From Salibacterium lacus (GTDB lineage Bacteria; Bacillota; Bacilli; Bacillales; Marinococcaceae): a stretch of 64,000 nucleotides of DNA. This document shows positions 27,401 to 35,322 of the stretch, piece after piece. A program made the position numbers and the translations under genes. The first letter of the stretch is position 1; every line of letters starts with the position of its first letter. The stretch is from NCBI RefSeq assembly GCF_042684865.1, contig NZ_JBHUML010000006.1, forward strand, positions 1 to 64,000. Direction: 5' to 3'. The notes under the pieces were generated by a model. That model was not told the origin of the DNA. It saw only the letters and a program-made list of their open reading frames with translations, and did no database searches.

Positions 27401-27523
27401 TTCGACTGCAGGCTTCTCTGAGGGGATATGATACTCAGCCCATAACAAACGAAATCCTGTTAAAACCAACATGATTACGATTAATATAATGATACTTTTC
27501 GATTTGTTTCGGGTTGATGTCAA
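24476..27523 (-). CDS. Hybrid sensor histidine kinase with two kinase cores
   Basis: The product has ~1015 residues from a TTG at 27521-27523, which follows AAAAGGAGT at good spacing; an in-frame ATG at 27586 has no ribosome site. Domains in order: an N-terminal membrane helix, an extracellular jelly-roll sensor, seven membrane helices (7TMR-DISM type), a HisKA dimerisation helix with NTSHELRNP, an HATPase with NLLHNAVKF and GIGLGLT, a receiver domain with the phospho-Asp in VVTDVIMP, then a second, LytS-type kinase core with QIQPHFLFNTLN and ENAVRHGI. Having both a HisKA and a LytS core in one chain is unusual. The convergent BTAD response regulator is the likely partner. Confidence 0.9.
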   Translation of the reverse strand: MTSTRNKSKSIIILIVIMLVLTGFRLLWAEYHIPSEKPAVEKGVLDLREYNVKSESPVSFEGGWVFFPGTLAQNPQELPFDAGTHSDNTAKESSEDSSTKFGTYHLKILIDKTIDSEQSFSLSIPSTDTASSLFVNGDLKGYSGHAAKETDQHLGKGNPYTVTFTSEKQKIDIMLQVSNFDTPGGAAVSSPITFGAAEQVTQDRNFEHTLLISLVVILLLHSIYSLLIYLFVSRTKIMLFFAVGFVFPAVDELLTYNSSFMEWLHFNFEWSFKFKEFIYLGAAFFLVQIMRNLLKNAQKYKRFRWFTMLYGFCTLLIFILPLDYLTRVNSLFFILYFVSFIGVVPLALKDYFQYKDESIFIAIVVVSTTSGILWGFIKEVTGINIPFYPFDYLCAFFSFAIFWFKRFYRQNQQVVELVEELEQADKKKDEFLANTSHELRNPLHGVINIAQTILEDNQEPLTNRSKEKLELLVNVGRRMTHTLNDLMDVTRLQEQRIRLYKKNIDLHPVAVGVIDMIRFMTAEKDLRLSINIPETFPMVEADEDRVVQILFNLLHNAVKFTEKGTVIIEAEHHYGKAAISITDTGVGMSEDLQDRIFKAYEQVDANAAENGIGLGLTVCKQLVELHGGDITVSSVVGEGSVVTFTLPLAEDAPNEREDSQEVAVTKEEKIESFHPSLPLIKANVGDQTENKGKILAVEDDPVNLNILEMILAAEYEVTAAKSGQEALEMIDTQDWDLVVTDVIMPRMSGYELTKRIRKQFKISELPILLLTARNQQEDIYTGFDAGANDYIAKPVDAKELKVRVEALVKLKQSIREQLRVEAAWLQAQIQPHFLFNTLNTIVSLSEVDTDRMVTLISEFGNYLQRSFHIHNTESLVSLDVEFKLINSYLYIEKERFGERLQVKWDIEDGLNITVPPLSIQTLIENAVRHGILQRVGGGTVCIKAVEHQNDYEIAVIDDGAGMDNQAAQQMLNIHSNRQSVGIPNTNKRLKELYGKGLDIESMPGKGTTVTFKIPK

Positions 27524-27586
27524 GGTTGTCGTACTCCTTTTAACGGTTCGTTGGACACGAGCGGGAAATGCTTTTCTATACATCAT

Positions 27587-28163
27587 AGGAACAAGAGGGG
27601 GAAAAGCTCTATAGTTCTAATAATGGCAAAAAGCAGAGCTTCGACTAATATTCCGATAGTGCTGTTCATCCATTATCAATAGTTGATATCCCACACCACG
27701 CTCAGCCTCATCATATTGTAAATAAAAAAGCAGCTTTAGATAAAATTAAATTCACGAAAAAAGCCAGCGAATAAAAAACGCCAGCTTAAATAATGAAACT
27801 ACAAAAAGTAATTATATTTTAACATACAGGCAGAAATTTTATTTACTACTCTCATATATCTCTTTAAAAACAGATAACACTGTCATGGCTTAAGGAAATC
27901 CTGCATAACCACTGCAGTGATTGATTAACTCTACTATTTCATCTTTTGAAACAACCACCCTCAACACTGCACGAAAATGGAGTGTTAAATCAGTACCCTG
28001 ATCATACGCAATCTCAGAATAAATTATTAAAAATATCAACTTATTATAAATTTGGACCATAACTTTTTTATTACTTATTTGCTGTAAGGTGACAAAACGC
28101 TCTTCGGCTTGTAAACTATTATATTGGTTTACTATCATTCTAAACTAAAACAAGGTGAAAGCA
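27587..28163. other. Intergenic region before the exopolysaccharide operon, with an operator-like repeat
   Basis: No convincing gene is seen. Near the right end GTAAAC (28111-28116) and GTTTAC (28127-28132) form an inverted repeat around TATTATATT, 30 bases before the ydaK-like ribosome site. It is a plausible operator-promoter overlap, although no clear -35 box is visible. The rest is AT-rich, with two direct GCCAGC repeats near 27770-27800. Confidence 0.4.
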
Positions 28164-28928
28164 ATGAACAAAAATTTTATTATAGGAATATTGATTCTAC
28201 TTATTGTTGGACTATTTTGGATGATGCACAAGGGCGATTTTCCCTTCAAACAGCTCCTCTATTTCAATACATTCGTTGTCATTGCAACAATGAGTCTAAT
28301 CCGCCGCCGGCTCGTTTACTTTCTGGCTGTAACGCTCATTCTGGGCTTTGGACTATTTTTGATTGTACATGCGTTTCTGATGGTGCAGACATCCCGATAT
28401 GACCAAATCGATTACATTTATGTGCACCTCCTGTTTTCGTGCATTATTATTTGTACATGGATTCTGTTCAGTTACAGCAAATCTATCGGTGATGCCAATG
28501 AAAAACTTCATGAACAGGTTCAAAAACTCCAGCGTTATACCGAATATACGAACATACTAACAATTCCTGAATTTCAGGAACAGGCACGGTGGGCACTTAC
28601 CTCCGTTCGCAGAAACCAGACACAAGCATGGCTCATTGAACTGCAGATTGGCAATGTGGACAAGCTTGTGCAGCAGAACTTACAGGAAACAATGGAATCC
28701 ATTGCACTGGAAGCTATCAGAAGCCGCTTTGACTTAGTAACGTCCTCGCGGAATCATATTTATATTTTGCTTAAAGATACACATGAAAAAGGAACAGAAA
28801 TTGTACTGGAACGTATCAAACAACATTCCCGGAACAGACTGAATCTCGTTGAGCATCCGTTCTCTGCTTCTATGTCTATCATTGAAAACGAGACATTTCT
28901 TGAAAAGATAGGAGAAGAACAGTTATGA
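28164..28928 (+). CDS. ydaK: YdaK-like membrane protein with degenerate GGDEF domain
   Basis: The ~254-residue protein has four N-terminal membrane helices (residues ~4-115), a short coiled coil and a C-terminal domain of GGDEF fold that lacks the catalytic motif. In B. subtilis, YdaK is an enzymatically inactive c-di-GMP receptor that controls the exopolysaccharide machinery of its operon; the same gene order (degenerate GGDEF, then GT2) supports that role here. The ATG at 28164 lies six bases after AAGGTG; a GTG at 28155 would overlap that ribosome site. Its stop overlaps the next start by ATGA, so translation is coupled. Confidence 0.75.
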   Translation: MNKNFIIGILILLIVGLFWMMHKGDFPFKQLLYFNTFVVIATMSLIRRRLVYFLAVTLILGFGLFLIVHAFLMVQTSRYDQIDYIYVHLLFSCIIICTWILFSYSKSIGDANEKLHEQVQKLQRYTEYTNILTIPEFQEQARWALTSVRRNQTQAWLIELQIGNVDKLVQQNLQETMESIALEAIRSRFDLVTSSRNHIYILLKDTHEKGTEIVLERIKQHSRNRLNLVEHPFSASMSIIENETFLEKIGEEQL

Positions 28929-30160
28929 CCACATTACTCTACTTATCCACTTTGATGTTCTGGCTGTTACTCTTGTATTATTCTATCGTCACTATTGCAG
29001 GAGTCAAACAGCGGTCGGATTTGAGCTCCGCGCCGCCGCTTTCTTCGTACCCAAGCGTCGCTGTACTGATTCCGGCGTTTAATGAAGAAGTCGTCATGGC
29101 AGATACACTTCGCGCCATGCAGCGGCTCCATTATCCGGGAAAACTCAATATTTATGTGCTCGATGATCAATCAACGGACGACACCGCGGAAGTGGTACGC
29201 CGGTTCACCCGCGTATTTTCGTCTATTCATCACATCACAGTACCTGCTGGTAAATATAAGGGTAAATCGAGAGTGTTAAACTACGGGCTGCATATTTCCG
29301 ACTCTGATTACTTTGTTGTGTTCGATGCAGATAACGAACCAGAACCGGATGCCGTCCGTAAACTCGTGGAACAGGCGGAGCAGACGGAGAACGCAGCCGG
29401 AGCGGTCGGCTACGTCAAAACAAAAAACATGTTCAATAACTGGCTCACCCGGATGATTGGTCTGGAATTCCAGGTATTCCAGCTTCTCATGCAAAGCGGC
29501 CGGTGGACACTGTTTAAACTGGGCTCGCTTGCCGGTACGAACATGCTGTTGAAACGTTCGGTGCTGGAGGAAGTTGGAGGATATGATGAGCAGGCCCTTG
29601 CAGAAGATGCCGAGCTGACGGTCCGGGTTTCCTCATCCGGCTACATGCTTCCGGTCGTACCCGGATCACGTACGTGGGAACAGGAGCCCGAGCAGCTTCG
29701 TGCATTTATTAAACAAAGAACCCGCTGGCTCACCGGAAATATTTATATCATGGAAAAATCATTTCACGAGCTCACTCACTGGAAAGGCAGGACCTTCTTC
29801 CTTTCCATACAGCATGTTCTTACGTATTTAGTATTTATCCTGCTGCTTTTGTTTTCCGACATTTTCTTTGTCATGGGGCTGGCCGGCTTCCCGCTTCCTG
29901 AGTTCGCAGCTCCTCTGCTTTTAATCTGGTTCATCAGTTACGTCGTATATATTTCCCACTTTTTCAGCGCCATTGTCATGGATGAAAATATTTCGCTGAA
30001 AAACGTCGGATATATACTTATTATGTATTTTACGTATGCACAGATTTTCCTTATTCTTTTGACAAGAAGTCTATTTGTTTATCTTTGGGGGCGTATCCGA
30101 AACAAAACAATCGCCTGGGACAAAACACAGCGTTATAAAAGCAAAGGGGACGAGACATGA
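28925..30160 (+). CDS. ydaM: Processive family 2 glycosyltransferase (YdaM-like exopolysaccharide synthase)
   Basis: The 411-residue membrane enzyme has an N-terminal helix, a GT-A catalytic domain with AFNEE, DDQSTDD, the DxD motif in VFDADNEPEP, an acidic base in AEDAELT and the QRTRW motif of processive beta-glycosyltransferases, then three or four C-terminal membrane helices (~300-395). Such enzymes extend a polysaccharide from nucleotide sugars at the membrane and extrude it. The gene overlaps both neighbours by ATGA. The UDP-GlcNAc 2-epimerase in the same operon hints at an amino-sugar substrate (inference). Confidence 0.88.
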   Translation: MTTLLYLSTLMFWLLLLYYSIVTIAGVKQRSDLSSAPPLSSYPSVAVLIPAFNEEVVMADTLRAMQRLHYPGKLNIYVLDDQSTDDTAEVVRRFTRVFSSIHHITVPAGKYKGKSRVLNYGLHISDSDYFVVFDADNEPEPDAVRKLVEQAEQTENAAGAVGYVKTKNMFNNWLTRMIGLEFQVFQLLMQSGRWTLFKLGSLAGTNMLLKRSVLEEVGGYDEQALAEDAELTVRVSSSGYMLPVVPGSRTWEQEPEQLRAFIKQRTRWLTGNIYIMEKSFHELTHWKGRTFFLSIQHVLTYLVFILLLLFSDIFFVMGLAGFPLPEFAAPLLLIWFISYVVYISHFFSAIVMDENISLKNVGYILIMYFTYAQIFLILLTRSLFVYLWGRIRNKTIAWDKTQRYKSKGDET

Positions 30161-31149
30161 CGAAAAAAAGGATAACGCTGTGGACTGTGCTGCTTTTTGT
30201 TACGGCGGTGGGTCTGATCTATGCACCGAAGGATTCAGAGAAGGCAGTTGATACGGTGGAAAAACACTATACCAATGACTATGGAATGATTCATGCATAC
30301 CCGGATGATCCCGCCTCCTCTTATCTTTCAGAAAGTGCCGGTCTCTATATGCAGTATCTCAATCAGACCAAAAACAAAAAAGCTTTCGCCGAGCAGGCTG
30401 ATCTTGTATCACAGTATTTTGTCACACAAGACACCGAACAGCAGCACATCAAATGGCGTCTGGAGAACACCACCGCCAACGCCCTCATCGATGATGTCCG
30501 TATCATAGACGCCATGGTAACGGCCGCTTCCTTATTTGAAACCCCGGCATATAAGGATCTTGCCGATCAATGGACCGGCGTTCTCGCAGATACCCAGCAG
30601 CAAAACGGGATTTATGTAGACTACTACGATTGGAAGCGGGATAATGCAGCTTCCCGGATTACACTCAGCTACATCACTCCTGAACTGACTTCCGTCCTTC
30701 CGGATACCAGGAAAACGGAACATATACTGACAAATCTGGACCGCTCCGGCGTTTTCTTCCCGAAATATTATGATACCGGCACGAAGTCGTATCACAGGCA
30801 GGATGAAGTCAACATGATCGATCAGCTGCTTATTGCCCTGAACCGTCTGCATGCCGGCGCCTCTTCTCCCGCATTCCATAAATGGATCATACAGGAATGG
30901 CAGCAGAACCGCCTGTACGGAAGGTATGACCGGGATACCCTGGATCCAGCTGTGGAATACGAGGCACTCGCTGTATACGCCCTGTTTGTCATGTACCTGC
31001 AGGAGTCGAATGCACCAGGCAAAGCGCAGGAAGTGGAAGAAAGAATGCAGGCGCTTAAAGACGAAATGAATCCGGACAATCTCCATTTTTTTGATTATAT
31101 ATATGATAAACTGGCCGGCCATTATGAAAAAGAAAGGAAACCGCAATGA
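30157..31149 (+). CDS. ydaJ: Secreted or membrane-anchored GH8-like glycosidase (YdaJ-like)
   Basis: The 330-residue protein has an N-terminal signal or anchor helix (TLWTVLLFVTAVGLIY) and an all-alpha domain resembling the (alpha/alpha)6 barrel of family 8 glycosidases and B. subtilis YdaJ. Possible catalytic acids lie in the IDDVRIIDAM and DEVNMIDQLL regions. In operons with synthases, such hydrolases trim or release the polymer. Coupled to both neighbours by ATGA overlaps. No close functional evidence exists; the family call rests on fold-like patterns and operon position. Confidence 0.65.
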   Translation: MTKKRITLWTVLLFVTAVGLIYAPKDSEKAVDTVEKHYTNDYGMIHAYPDDPASSYLSESAGLYMQYLNQTKNKKAFAEQADLVSQYFVTQDTEQQHIKWRLENTTANALIDDVRIIDAMVTAASLFETPAYKDLADQWTGVLADTQQQNGIYVDYYDWKRDNAASRITLSYITPELTSVLPDTRKTEHILTNLDRSGVFFPKYYDTGTKSYHRQDEVNMIDQLLIALNRLHAGASSPAFHKWIIQEWQQNRLYGRYDRDTLDPAVEYEALAVYALFVMYLQESNAPGKAQEVEERMQALKDEMNPDNLHFFDYIYDKLAGHYEKERKPQ

Positions 31150-32258
31150 ATCGTAAAATAAAAGTAATGACTGTTTTTGGCACCAGGCCGGAAGCCATTA
31201 AAATGGCGCCGGTCGTGCAGGAATTGGAAAGACATTCCGATTCTTTTGAGACGGTGGTTGCTGTGACAGCCCAGCACCGCGAAATGCTCGATCAGGTACT
31301 CAACATTTTTGACATTCATCCGTACTTTGACCTGAATATGATGACAGCCGGACAAACACTTTCTCAAATCACAAGCAGAGTCATGGAGGGAATGGACCGG
31401 ATTTTCAAGGAAACAGAACCGGATATTGTGCTCGTTCATGGTGATACCACTACGTCCATGGCTGCTTCTCTCACCGCCTTCTACAACCATATCCAGATCG
31501 GGCATGTCGAAGCAGGGCTGCGCACAAGCAATAAATATTCCCCTTTCCCGGAGGAAATGAACCGGGAGCTCACCGGAGTGATGGCAGATTTCCACTTTGC
31601 CCCTACAGAAATGTCCAGAAATAATCTTCTACGTGAAAATAAACGTCCGGAACAGATTACTGTCACCGGCAATACCGCTATCGATGCTTTACACACAACA
31701 GTCAGCAGCACATACGCAAGCTCTGTGCTGCATGAACTAACGGACAAAAGAATCATTCTGATGACGACCCACCGCCGGGAAAACCTGGGAGAGAACATGT
31801 ACCGCATTTTTCAGGCGGTCCGCCGGCTCGTCGCCACACACCCTGATATTCATGTTCTTTTTCCTGTACACCTGAATCCCGCCATTCAGAAGTTATCAAA
31901 CGACGTTCTTGGTGATATGGACCGAATCCGTTTAATTGAACCACTCGATGTCATCGACTTCCACAATTTCGCCGCCCGCACCCATCTCATTTTGACAGAC
32001 TCCGGCGGTGTGCAGGAAGAAGCTCCTTCCCTCGGTGTTCCCGTTCTTGTATTACGCAATACCACAGAACGACCGGAAGGCGTCGAAGCCGGGACCTTAA
32101 AGCTCACAGGCACGAGGGAAGAAGATATTTTCGAAAGTGCGCATCAACTGCTGACGGATCAGCAACTGTATCAAAGAATGGCAAATGCCGCGAATCCCTA
32201 TGGGGACGGCAGCGCTTCCCGGCGGATTGTCGAAGAGATTACAAAATATATGACCTAA
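31146..32258 (+). CDS. mnaA: UDP-N-acetylglucosamine 2-epimerase (non-hydrolysing)
   Basis: The 370-residue cytosolic enzyme interconverts UDP-GlcNAc and UDP-ManNAc. Family signatures are clear: VFGTRPEAIKMAPV at the start, VHGDTTTSMA, HVEAGLRT, TGNTAIDAL, HPN-type region near TTHRRENLG, and TDSGGVQEEAPSLGVPVLVLR near the C-terminus. Length is normal for MnaA/WecB. It is the last gene of the coupled ydaK-ydaM-ydaJ-like operon, so it probably supplies an amino-sugar precursor for that polymer, although housekeeping use for teichoic acid linkage units is also possible. A terminator follows. Confidence 0.93.
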   Translation: MNRKIKVMTVFGTRPEAIKMAPVVQELERHSDSFETVVAVTAQHREMLDQVLNIFDIHPYFDLNMMTAGQTLSQITSRVMEGMDRIFKETEPDIVLVHGDTTTSMAASLTAFYNHIQIGHVEAGLRTSNKYSPFPEEMNRELTGVMADFHFAPTEMSRNNLLRENKRPEQITVTGNTAIDALHTTVSSTYASSVLHELTDKRIILMTTHRRENLGENMYRIFQAVRRLVATHPDIHVLFPVHLNPAIQKLSNDVLGDMDRIRLIEPLDVIDFHNFAARTHLILTDSGGVQEEAPSLGVPVLVLRNTTERPEGVEAGTLKLTGTREEDIFESAHQLLTDQQLYQRMANAANPYGDGSASRRIVEEITKYMT

Positions 32259-32265
32259 TATCGTA

Positions 32266-32299
32266 AAAAGGAGCCTCGGTATATTACCGGGGCTCTTTT
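32266..32299. terminator. Terminator between mnaA and the convergent ydaL-like gene
   Basis: AAAAGGAGCCTCGG pairs with CCGGGGCTCTTTT across a 7-base loop, with minor mismatches. A- and T-runs flank both sides, so it may serve both converging genes. Confidence 0.7.
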
Positions 32300-33938
32300 C
32301 GTCGTTTAGCCGTTCTTTTTCTTATAAAGATTGCCGCGGCAATGACTAATACGAGAACCGGTACTGTTCCGTATCGAAGCGCGCTGTTCCGGACTAATTT
32401 TCGTTCATACTGTCCGGTTACGACCGGCTTGTCGACTTCTATCTTTCCGTTGTCCGAAGTAATTCTGATATCTCCTGCGCGAACCGTGTTATGGCGGTCT
32501 TTCAAGTTCAACCAGGCTGCGCCTTCCACGGCTTCAAGGTTCTGCACAACTTTTTTCAAACCTTCAAGTCCTAAATATGGATGATAGAAAGCAGACAAAT
32601 AGGATTTTGTAAGAGTAGACCGCTTTCCTATTTCCTCTTTCATACGCTCGAAGGAAGCCTGCTCCCCCTTTTCGATATATCCCAGTGTTTCCGGATAAAC
32701 TGTCATGCCATGGAGAAAAGATGGCTGAGATTCATAGGTCGGGGCGTCCTGGCTCTGCCACGTGTCAACTATTAACTGAAGCTGTCCCACATAGGAACTG
32801 AAATGATGGGACACCATCTCATATCCCTGCTGCGACATGGCATAGTGGGGGCTTCAAACGCTAATGGATATAAGTTGTGGGCAGTCAGCTCCCGGATACC
32901 GCTGGTTAAGGCGTCTTTTATATACTGCCGTTCAAAGGCCGTCCCCTCTTCCATATACGCCCGGTACGCTTTCTCTGATTCAAAGTCCCCCCTTACGTTT
33001 CCTTTTTCCTCAGCAGGCTGGAATATCGGTCTGTCATGTTTAACATCCCAAAACTCAAAACCTTCTCCAGTCTCTGAACGTCTGTACTGATGCTTATACC
33101 CATGCAGAACGATACTTGCTCCGTTATCCTGCATGTACTGCAGGGTTTCAACCAATTGGGGCGAGTCCGATAAATGAATGGTCTCCCCTTCTTCATTGGA
33201 ATACACCGGGATAAGAGCCACTAAATAAGGAATATTCTTTTCCGCCAGATATTCTGCCTGTTTTCGGAGCATTTCCGGATCTGAGAGCGGATCAATGTCT
33301 TCAAGTCTCATATATTTCACTACATTTTTATGTTGGTCGTCAAAAAACGATGTCAATGACTCACTGACTACCTGTTCGAAAGGCGGAGAAATTGTTTCTC
33401 CCGAAAAGTAGTAACTATTCCCGGAGTGTACCGCTACCGGCGAGTCCCCGCTTTCCGCCGTGACGGATGCATTCCTATTCGTTTTAACCGCGTAAACAAT
33501 CCGTTCTTCCGGCAGAGAAAGTGTTGTTCCCGTCCCGCTTAAAGAAACACGTTGAATCAATTTTTCCCCCTGCCATTGCAGGAAAGAAAACTGTTTCATC
33601 AATTGATCTGCATTGTGTCCGGCCGCATAAATCTTTCCCTGATAGTTATTCAGAGTATGTATCGTTCTTTGAGGCAGCTGCTTTTGAACACCGCCGTAGT
33701 ACACAAGATGGCTGTAGGAATCCACATCTTTTTGCTGCATATTTTCGTCTGTTGTCCATGTTATATCAGAGCTGAACTGACCAATCAGCGCATCGAGCAT
33801 TCTCACTTCTTTCATCTGTTCCTGACTGCTGGATGAGTATATGAGCAGTACTTTCGGCTCTTCACCTTTTTCAGCAGAGACAGGAGATGCTCCCAGAAGA
33901 AGCATTACGCTCACCATAAGAAACATCCACTTATACAT
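32284..33938 (-). pseudogene. ydaL: YdaL-like DUF2334 polysaccharide-deacetylase-related protein, broken by a one-base frameshift
   Basis: The first frame (33938 to about 32850) encodes a signal peptide, an N-terminal domain and a DUF2334 region with LEDIDPLSD, LIPVYSNEE and HGYKHQYR. After FEAP the reading frame is lost. The second frame (from about 32850 to 32284) resumes with MSQQGYE and ends with a membrane helix and RKRTAKRRKE. The break falls at a run of five C on the coding strand (32847-32851); one more C would restore FEAP-HYAMSQQGYE and give one protein of about 550 residues. It faces the exopolysaccharide operon, whose B. subtilis counterpart includes ydaL. Sequencing error, mutation and phase variation are all possible. 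Confidence 0.8.
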
Positions 33939-34569
33939 GTTTCTATCTCCTTTTCCTATTTTTCAATTATCTTACTATATAATAATATTTCTCAGCAATA
34001 AACCCATATCCAAACTAATCTATATTTTCTTTGCCGCATTAACTGGACCGGTTTGTCTATCGACACAGAAAATTGTGCCTTTTAACGTCGGCAGGTGCTT
34101 CAAGGTTTGGCCGGTAAAGGCGGTTGTTTGGCATGTATTTGTGCTGATTCGGCCTGTATTCCAGCCTATTTGGCCTGTACCGGCGGCCTCCGCTTGTATT
34201 ACGGTGCACTTAGCTGGTAAAGCATGCGGTTTGGCATGTATTCGACAAAAGTCCGCTGGTAACACCCAGCCCACCGAACAAACCCCGCACATGCACACCG
34301 CGATAAACACAAAAATCCGGACGGTACCGACGGCCGCGCAGGGCTCTTCGGATACTCATCCGGATGTTTACGTTCCAAATGTTTCACTATATCAATACTG
34401 CCATTACAAAAAGGGGCGCTGTCTCCGGCCGGCGAGGCGGACGGGAGAATCCAGGTCGATTTTATGATCGCCAAGATAGGCCCCCGTCTCTACATGACCC
34501 CGACGGAAACAGCCCGGCACGAGACAATCGGTTTGTCTCCCTGCTGGTGATTGATCCCCCTTCTACTCA
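33939..34569 (-). pseudogene. Intergenic region with decayed coding remnants
   Basis: A minus-strand AT-rich promoter zone lies at 33950-34000. Between 34040 and 34280 the minus strand repeats a short degenerate motif, AATACAxGCCxAA, about four times. At 34340-34420 the minus strand encodes FCNGSIDIVKHLERKHPDEY, which looks like a C-x-H-x-H zinc-finger remnant, and another frame reads TGAYLGDHKIDLDSPV just upstream. Stops and frame changes break these up. I cannot name the gene. Confidence 0.3.
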
Positions 34570-35322
34570 TTAGAAAAACATATTCATGCCGTTCATTTGA
34601 TTTAGTATGTTCCGGACAATACTTTCTGCAATAAAGTATGTTACAGCACCCATAACGCAGAACGTACCCAGGGACGCATAGAAAGAATCCAGACCGCTTT
34701 GGGTTTTGTTCAAAAGATAATAGGTGGTGACAAGCGCTGTTGCTGTAACGCTTAAACTTACGAATAAAAACAAAAATGACAGACTAACGACATGGATCAA
34801 GGCCAGCAGGAGGCTGGCAGCTGTTAAAACTGCACCTGCTGTTACTAAACTGCCGTAAACAGCAATGATCTGCTGAAACGACGTACCGGAATGCATCAGC
34901 TTAAGTGCACCGAATATCACAGCCAGCATCACTGCAAATAGCAGGAGAAGAATAAATGCAGGCTGCATGAAACCACTGCCAAAGGAAATTTGAATCATTC
35001 CCATAGGTATACTGCTTAGATGAACAAAAAATGTTAACGGAAGAAAAATAATGAATAGAAGCAATGAGACGAGTCCGTAGACCCATTCTTTCTCCGTCAA
35101 TCCCGCAGCCATTTTCACGGGTGTCTGGAGTCCATGTTTCACAAAATCCAGATACCCTTTCCCAAAGGATGCTGCTGTTTCTTTACCGACAGCACCTGCA
35201 ACCGTGGCAGCTGACTGTTCCTGAGATACTTCTTTCTCTTGTTCTTCACCTTCTCTGGTTCCGCAATACACACAAAAGACGGCACCTTCTTCCCACTCGC
35301 TTCCACATGATTGACATTTCAT
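34570..35322 (-). CDS. Zinc-ribbon membrane protein
   Basis: The 250 residues start with a zinc ribbon (CQSCG and CVYCG, residues 3-22), an acidic linker and about five hydrophobic helices between residues 85 and 245. Function unknown. It overlaps the stop of the preceding TcaA-like gene by ATGA and is probably coexpressed with it. Bacillaceae often place such zinc-ribbon membrane proteins together as envelope-stress-related genes; a structural or sensing role at the membrane is an inference. Confidence 0.8.
   Translation of the reverse strand: MKCQSCGSEWEEGAVFCVYCGTREGEEQEKEVSQEQSAATVAGAVGKETAASFGKGYLDFVKHGLQTPVKMAAGLTEKEWVYGLVSLLLFIIFLPLTFFVHLSSIPMGMIQISFGSGFMQPAFILLLLFAVMLAVIFGALKLMHSGTSFQQIIAVYGSLVTAGAVLTAASLLLALIHVVSLSFLFLFVSLSVTATALVTTYYLLNKTQSGLDSFYASLGTFCVMGAVTYFIAESIVRNILNQMNGMNMFF

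Noticed and set aside
27890..28138. Minus-strand frame of 82 codons upstream of ydaK
   Set aside because: No ribosome site, and its start overlaps the probable promoter/operator of the exopolysaccharide operon.
33841..34467. Plus-strand frame of 208 codons
   Set aside because: It begins antisense inside the ydaL-like gene, has no ribosome site and no family character.
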